Source: Galactobacter sp052108535 (lineage in GTDB: Bacteria > Actinomycetota > Actinomycetes > Actinomycetales > Micrococcaceae). From it: 64,000 bases of DNA. The stretch is taken from NCBI GenBank assembly GCA_052108535.1, contig JBQDZM010000003.1:81722-145721 (forward strand). The letters are read 5' to 3'. The notes under the pieces are model-generated. The model saw only the letters and a program-made list of their open reading frames with translations, did no database searches and had not been told where the DNA came from. The translations under genes and the position numbers were made by a program. Below, in pieces: positions 60,006-64,000 of this stretch. Each line of letters opens with the position of its first letter. The first letter of the stretch is position 1.

Positions 60006-60476
60006 ATGGCCAACAATTTCTCGTTGTCAGGCCTGGAGCTCGATGCCACGAACAAGGCCATCGTGGAGCAGCTCCAGGAGGACGGTCGCCGTTCCTACGC
60101 CGCCATAGGCAAGGCCGTGGGGTTGAGCGAGGCCGCCACCAGACAACGTGTGCAGCGCCTGGTCGACGCCGGCGCCATGCAGATCGTCGCCGTCACCGAT
60201 CCCTTGCAGATGGGCTTCGCCCGTCAGGCCATGATCGGTATCGACACCACGGGCATGATCCCCGACATCGCCGATGCGATTGCGGACCTGCCAGAGGTTA
60301 ACTACTGCGTGGTCACCGCCGGCCGTTACGACGTCCTCGCCGAGGTCGTCGCAGAGGATGACGAAGATCTGCTGCGCATCATCACCACCATCAGAAGCGT
60401 GGACGGTGTGACCGATACGGACACCCTGGTCTACCTGTCCCTGCGCTATCAGTCCTACAACTGGGGAACGCGATGA
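60006..60476 (+). CDS. Lrp/AsnC family regulator
   Basis: 156 aa. N-terminal HTH: LDATNKAIVEQLQEDGRRSYAAIGKAVGLSEAATRQRVQRL; C-terminal RAM ligand-binding domain from residue 70 with YCVVTAGRYDVLAEVV. Overlaps the aminotransferase gene by 4 nt (ATGA), so it almost surely controls it. Ligand unknown, probably an amino acid or amine. Confidence 0.92.
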   Translation: MANNFSLSGLELDATNKAIVEQLQEDGRRSYAAIGKAVGLSEAATRQRVQRLVDAGAMQIVAVTDPLQMGFARQAMIGIDTTGMIPDIADAIADLPEVNYCVVTAGRYDVLAEVVAEDDEDLLRIITTIRSVDGVTDTDTLVYLSLRYQSYNWGTR

Positions 60477-61882
60477 CCACCATCGATACGCAAACCACCA
60501 ACACCACTCCCAAGGGCACTCCGCGGCAGCAGGCCGCCCGTGACCACTTGTGGATGCACATGGCCCGCCACAGCGGGATTGTGCAGAACAACCAGCCCAT
60601 CCCCACCATCGTGCGGGGTAAGGGGCACCATATTTACGACGACCAGGGCAAGGAATACATCGACGGCCTGGCAGGCCTCTTCGTGGTCCAGGTGGGTCAC
60701 GGCCGTGAGGAACTGGCTCAGGCCGCCGCCAAGCAGGCCGAGAAGCTGGCCTTCATGCCGCTGTGGTCCTACGCCCATGAGCCCGCGATCGATCTGGCTG
60801 AGCGACTGGCCGGATACGCACCCGGCGACCTGAACCGCGTCTTCTTCACCACCGGTGGCGGCGAAGCCGTGGAGTCCGCCTTCAAGCTCGCCAAGCAGCA
60901 CTGGAAGCTGAAGGGTAAGCCGTCCAAGACCAAGGTGATCTCCCGTGCACTCGCCTACCACGGCACCCCGCAGGGCGCACTGGCGATCACCTCCATCCCT
61001 GGGATGAAGGAGCCGTTCGAGCCGCTGGTCCCCGGAACCTTCCGCGTCCCGAACACCAACTTCTACCGCGCACCGGAGGACCACAACTCCAGCGAGGAGG
61101 ACTTCGGGATCTGGGCCGCGGAGCGAATCCGTGAGCAGATCGAGTTCGAGGGCCCCGATTCCGTGGCCGCTGTATTCCTGGAGCCCGTGCAGAACTCCGG
61201 CGGTTGCTTCCCGCCGCCGCCCGGATACTTCCAGCGGGTGCGGGAGATCTGCGACGAGTACGACGTCCTGCTGGTCTCTGATGAGGTCATCTGCGCGTTC
61301 GGCCGCATCGGCTCCATGTTCGCGTGCACCGACTACGGCTACACGCCTGACATCATCACCTGCGCCAAGGGTTTAACCTCCGGTTACTCCCCCATCGGCG
61401 CGATGATCGCTTCCGATCGTCTCTTCGAGGACTTTGCCCAGGGTGACACGACGTTCTACCACGGCTACACGTTCGGCGGGCACCCGGTCTCCGCGGCGGT
61501 GGCGATGGCGAACCTGGACATCTTTGAGCGCGAGGGCCTGAACCAGCATGTGAAGGACAATGCGGGGGCCTTCAAGTCCACGTTGTCCAAGCTGCTGGAT
61601 CTGCCGATCGTGGGCGACGTCCGTGGCGACGGCTACTTCTACGGCATCGAGATGGTAAAGGACAAGGCCACCAAGGAGACCTTCAACGAGGCCGAGTCCG
61701 AGCGTCTGCTGCGCGGCTTCCTCTCCACCGCGCTCTATGACGCAGGCCTGTACTGCCGTGCTGATGACCGTGGCGATCCGGTGATCCAGTTGGCTCCGCC
61801 GCTGACCATCGCGCAGCCGGAGTTCGACCAGATCGAGTCCATCCTGCGCTCCGTGCTGACGGAGGCGGAGAACTACCTCTGA
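60473..61882 (+). CDS. class III aminotransferase (omega-amino acid/putrescine type)
   Basis: 469 aa PLP enzyme. FTTGGGEAVESAFKLAKQHW near residue 123, SDEVICAFGRIG with the PLP-contact Asp, and ITCAKGLTSGYSPIGAM with the Schiff-base lysine. Sequence features fit omega-amino-acid:pyruvate or putrescine:pyruvate aminotransferases rather than aspartate aminotransferase. Coupled to the Lrp gene; followed by a terminator and the FAD oxidoreductase gene. Confidence 0.87.
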   Translation: MTTIDTQTTNTTPKGTPRQQAARDHLWMHMARHSGIVQNNQPIPTIVRGKGHHIYDDQGKEYIDGLAGLFVVQVGHGREELAQAAAKQAEKLAFMPLWSYAHEPAIDLAERLAGYAPGDLNRVFFTTGGGEAVESAFKLAKQHWKLKGKPSKTKVISRALAYHGTPQGALAITSIPGMKEPFEPLVPGTFRVPNTNFYRAPEDHNSSEEDFGIWAAERIREQIEFEGPDSVAAVFLEPVQNSGGCFPPPPGYFQRVREICDEYDVLLVSDEVICAFGRIGSMFACTDYGYTPDIITCAKGLTSGYSPIGAMIASDRLFEDFAQGDTTFYHGYTFGGHPVSAAVAMANLDIFEREGLNQHVKDNAGAFKSTLSKLLDLPIVGDVRGDGYFYGIEMVKDKATKETFNEAESERLLRGFLSTALYDAGLYCRADDRGDPVIQLAPPLTIAQPEFDQIESILRSVLTEAENYL

Positions 61883-61911
61883 GTTTGTGGACGGCGTAGC
61901 CGCCCACCTCA

Positions 61912-61966
61912 AGGCCCGACGGCGGTGCTCACCTACCAGCGGTAGGTGAGCACCGCCGTCGGGCCT
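61912..61966 (+). terminator. long perfect terminator hairpin
   Basis: Two 26-bp arms with a 3-nt loop AGC, followed by CTTT. Each arm carries one GCCCGACGGC core. Located 30 nt after the aminotransferase stop. Confidence 0.85.
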
Positions 61967-62016
61967 CTTTGTACCCCCAGAGCGCTCTGACTCTTCCGTG
62001 AACTCCGACCATCCGG

Positions 62017-62022
62017 TAGGGT
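62017..62022 (+). promoter_or_regulatory. -10 element of FAD oxidoreductase gene
   Basis: TAGGGT with expected start near 62029, just ahead of the operator-like dyad. Confidence 0.4.
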
Positions 62023-62034
62023 GTGGATCACGAA

Positions 62035-62052
62035 ACCGACCAAGTGGTCGGT
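62035..62052. promoter_or_regulatory. TetR-type operator candidate
   Basis: ACCGACCA-AG-TGGTCGGT, perfect dyad with 8-bp arms, lying between the -10 TAGGGT and the GAGGAA ribosome site. ACCGACC-type dyads are typical of TetR-family operators. Confidence 0.6.
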
Positions 62053-62079
62053 ACATACCGAATGAGGAATGAACCAGAT

Positions 62080-63522
62080 ATGACGTCCCGGACCACCGCC
62101 TACGACCGCGTTGAGCAAGAGATCCCCGACGCGCGCATCGACGCTGCCCTGGCCGGCGCCTCGCACGAACCGTATTGGTCGGACGAGGCCCAGGGCCCCG
62201 ACGCGCTCCCCGCCCTCTCCGGCGACGTCCACACCGATCTGGCCGTGGTTGGCGGCGGCTACTCCGGCCTCTGGACCGCGTTGATCGCCAAGGAACGCGA
62301 CCCGCAGCGCGAGGTCGTCCTGCTGGAAGGCCACCACATCGGCTGGGCCGCCTCCTCCCGCAACGGCGGCTTCGTGGAGTCCTCCCTGGTCCACGGTGAA
62401 TCCAACGGTGAGCACCACTTCCCCAAGGAGAACGCCCGTCTCACCGAGCTGGGCTCGGAGAACCTCGTGGAGATGGCGGAGACCATCGCCCGCTACAACA
62501 TGGACTGCGACTGGGTGCAGCCCGGCACCCTCAACGTCAGCGTGAACCCCCATGAGGTCGAGTGGTTGGACGAGATGGCAGAGGGCCCAGACGACGAGGG
62601 CCGCCTCTCCCCCGAACAGACGCGCGAGGAGATCAACTCCCCGCTCTTCCTTGGCGGCTACTGGGAGAAGGAAACCTGCCTGGTTCACCCCGCCAAGCTG
62701 GCCTGGGAACTCAAGCGCGTCTGCCTTGAGCTGGGCGTGAAGATCTACGAGCACTCGCAGGTCAACGACATCTCTGACGAGGGCAAGACCGTCATCCTCT
62801 CCACCGCCAACGGCCGCCTCCATGCGGCCCGCGTGGCGCTGGGCACCAACGTCTTCCCGGCACTGCTCAAGCGCAACCGCATGTACACGGTGCCCGTCAA
62901 CGATCACGCCCTCATGACCGAGCCGCTCACGGACGAGCAGGTCAAGGCCATCGGCTGGCAGAACGGCCAGGGCCTGGCTGACATGACCAACCGCTTCCAC
63001 TACTCCCGCCCCACCGTGGACGAGAACGGGCGGACGCGCATCCTCTTTGGCGGCTACGACGCCGTGTACCACTACGGACGCACCATGCGCCCCGAGTACG
63101 ACCAGCACCCGGAGACCTTCCGCAAGCTGGCAGCACACTTCATGGGAACCTTCCCCGAGGTCGGGGACATCAAGTTCTCCCACGCCTGGGGCGGCGCCAT
63201 CGACACCTGCTCCCGCTTCTTCGCGTTCTTCGACAAGGCGATGGGCGGCAAGGTCGCCTCCGCGGCCGGCTTCACCGGTCTGGGAGTGGGCGCCACCCGC
63301 TTTGGCGCCAAGGTCATGCTTGATCTGCTCTCCGGCGAGAAGACCGAACTGACCGAGCTGCAGATCGTGAAGAAGAAGCCCAAGCCGTTCCCGCCGGAGC
63401 CGGTGGCCTGGGTTGGCGTGAAGTTGATGACCGCTGCCATGGTCAAGGCCGACCGCAACGACGGCAAGCGCGGGCCGTTCCTGCGCATCATGGATGCCTT
63501 CAAGATGGGCTTCGACTCGTGA
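62080..63522 (+). CDS. FAD-dependent amine oxidoreductase (DAO/PuuB-like)
   Basis: 480 aa. FAD-binding GxGxxG in LAVVGGGYSGLWTALIAKE near residue 55, then GHHIGWAASSRNGGFVESSL, the pattern of gamma-glutamylputrescine oxidase PuuB and related deaminating oxidases. Substrate could be a gamma-glutamylated amine or an amino acid. The neighbouring aminotransferase and cupin support an amine catabolic role. ATG 62080 with GAGGAA ribosome site; own promoter with a TetR-like operator. Confidence 0.85.
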   Translation: MTSRTTAYDRVEQEIPDARIDAALAGASHEPYWSDEAQGPDALPALSGDVHTDLAVVGGGYSGLWTALIAKERDPQREVVLLEGHHIGWAASSRNGGFVESSLVHGESNGEHHFPKENARLTELGSENLVEMAETIARYNMDCDWVQPGTLNVSVNPHEVEWLDEMAEGPDDEGRLSPEQTREEINSPLFLGGYWEKETCLVHPAKLAWELKRVCLELGVKIYEHSQVNDISDEGKTVILSTANGRLHAARVALGTNVFPALLKRNRMYTVPVNDHALMTEPLTDEQVKAIGWQNGQGLADMTNRFHYSRPTVDENGRTRILFGGYDAVYHYGRTMRPEYDQHPETFRKLAAHFMGTFPEVGDIKFSHAWGGAIDTCSRFFAFFDKAMGGKVASAAGFTGLGVGATRFGAKVMLDLLSGEKTELTELQIVKKKPKPFPPEPVAWVGVKLMTAAMVKADRNDGKRGPFLRIMDAFKMGFDS

Positions 63523-63899
63523 GCGGGGCCGCTGAGGGGAATCAGGCTTCGGCGCTGCGCGCCGGTGTAGTGTTCGACGGCCTGGCTGCCGCGATCGATC
63601 TCGAATCGCTGGGTTCTGCCGCGGTTTCGGGCTCGCCCGAGGCCGGTGTCGTTGAGTTGGGGACGCTAGGAGAGACGGAGTTCGGGCTCTGGGAACACTC
63701 TGTCGGCACGTCCACCGACGTGGAGGCGGACGAGGTGTTCGTGGTGCTCACCGGGCGTGGGACCGTCGAGATCGAGGCGTTCGGGGACTTCCCCGCTGCG
63801 ACGCTGGAGCTGCGCCCCGGCTCCGTGGTGCGCCTGGCGGAGGGCATGCGCACCACGTGGAACATCACCGAGACGCTGCGGAAGCTCTACGTGGCCTAA
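63519..63899 (+). CDS. cupin-domain protein (DUF861 type)
   Basis: 126 aa single cupin. FGLWEHSVGTSTDVEADEVFVVLTGRGTVEIE holds the first motif, with Glu but not the full His-x-His pair, and LRPGSVVRLAEGMRTTWNITETLRKLYV the second, ending in the W-x-I/V-x-E-T-x-R-K pattern of the cupin_3 group. GTG start overlaps the FAD oxidoreductase stop (GTGA), so the two are coupled. Confidence 0.8.
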   Translation: MSGAAEGNQASALRAGVVFDGLAAAIDLESLGSAAVSGSPEAGVVELGTLGETEFGLWEHSVGTSTDVEADEVFVVLTGRGTVEIEAFGDFPAATLELRPGSVVRLAEGMRTTWNITETLRKLYVA

Positions 63900-63938
63900 G
63901 GTCCAAGCGCGTAGCTGGCACAGCGCGTATCCGGCACA

Positions 63939-63973
63939 GCGGCGGCAGAGGAGCTGAACTCCTCTGCCGCCGC
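63939..63973. terminator. terminator after cupin gene
   Basis: A 15-bp perfect stem GCGGCGGCAGAGGAG with 5-nt loop. Confidence 0.75.
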
Positions 63974-63979
63974 TTCCGT

Positions 63980-64000
63980 CTAACGCAGGCGCAGTTTCCA
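63980..64000 (-). CDS. possible 3' end of a convergent gene
   Basis: Read on the minus strand the last bases give WKLRLR and a TAG stop, and the hairpin at 63939-63973 would suit a convergent pair. Too short to identify. Confidence 0.2.
   Translation of the reverse strand, partial: WKLRLR

Overview
The window is high-GC DNA with actinobacterial gene content. It has a Mycobacterium-like order acs, marP, crp/glxR, NUDIX, DUF4177-ridA, class A PBP, metallophosphoesterase; a dnaK-grpE-dnaJ-hspR operon with HAIR operators; DUF3073 and SCP_3-type proteins; many GTG starts; and many genes whose -10 hexamer lies 6-8 nt before the start codon. Overall content best fits the Micrococcaceae (Arthrobacter/Kocuria/Micrococcus relatives). 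The family assignment is inference from gene content, not from a search. Two 100-N scaffold gaps are present (14971-15070 and 56832-56931). The first is flanked by an exact 55-bp duplication and is probably a false gap inside an intact sirtuin gene.

Layout. 1-9058: 3' part of acs, marP protease, crp/glxR, NUDIX-ridA-DUF4177, class A PBP plus metallophosphoesterase. 9086-14311: purine genes (purD-purC, purM) with an asparaginase, an SCP_3 protein and a two-TM protein. 14432-18646: sirtuin, DUF3073, ClpB. 18800-19130: an array of about 50-bp repeats. 19283-20489: two lipoproteins. 20592-25768: trmB and the HspR-controlled chaperone operon. 26156-33543: methyltransferase, LysE exporter, a DUF559-like gene bracketed by palindromic repeats, LMW phosphatase, P-loop kinase, cardiolipin synthase, pabC and a small DivIVA-like protein. 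33593-35198: remnant of an XRE antitoxin and a membrane-anchored protein with phospho-motif-like repeats. 35321-38512: TPP riboswitch and ykoEDC thiamine-precursor transporter. 38882-45322: six-gene Mrp/Mnh antiporter. 45447-52379: MFS carriers, dcd, lipoprotein, VanY peptidase, SseB-like protein, tRNA-Gly(CCC), AEC transporter. 52576-57240: thioredoxin/NHL protein, CopD-CtaG fusion, HU. 57467-58907: DUF1992 protein and rpmB-rpmG-rpsN. 59242-63899: MarR, Lrp, aminotransferase, FAD amine oxidoreductase and cupin, probably amine or polyamine catabolism.

Most of the window is core metabolism and stress response. The less ordinary signals are non-coding. A 12-mer ATGCCCGACGGC and its GCCCGACGGC core recur far above chance, and in two places form perfect terminator palindromes, much like an uptake-signal or REP system. 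A second repeat family forms a 50-bp tandem array with a solo copy 32 kb away. A third brackets the DUF559-like gene on both sides. There are also unassigned operator-like dyads at ctaG, the FAD oxidoreductase and the marR/lrp divergent promoter.
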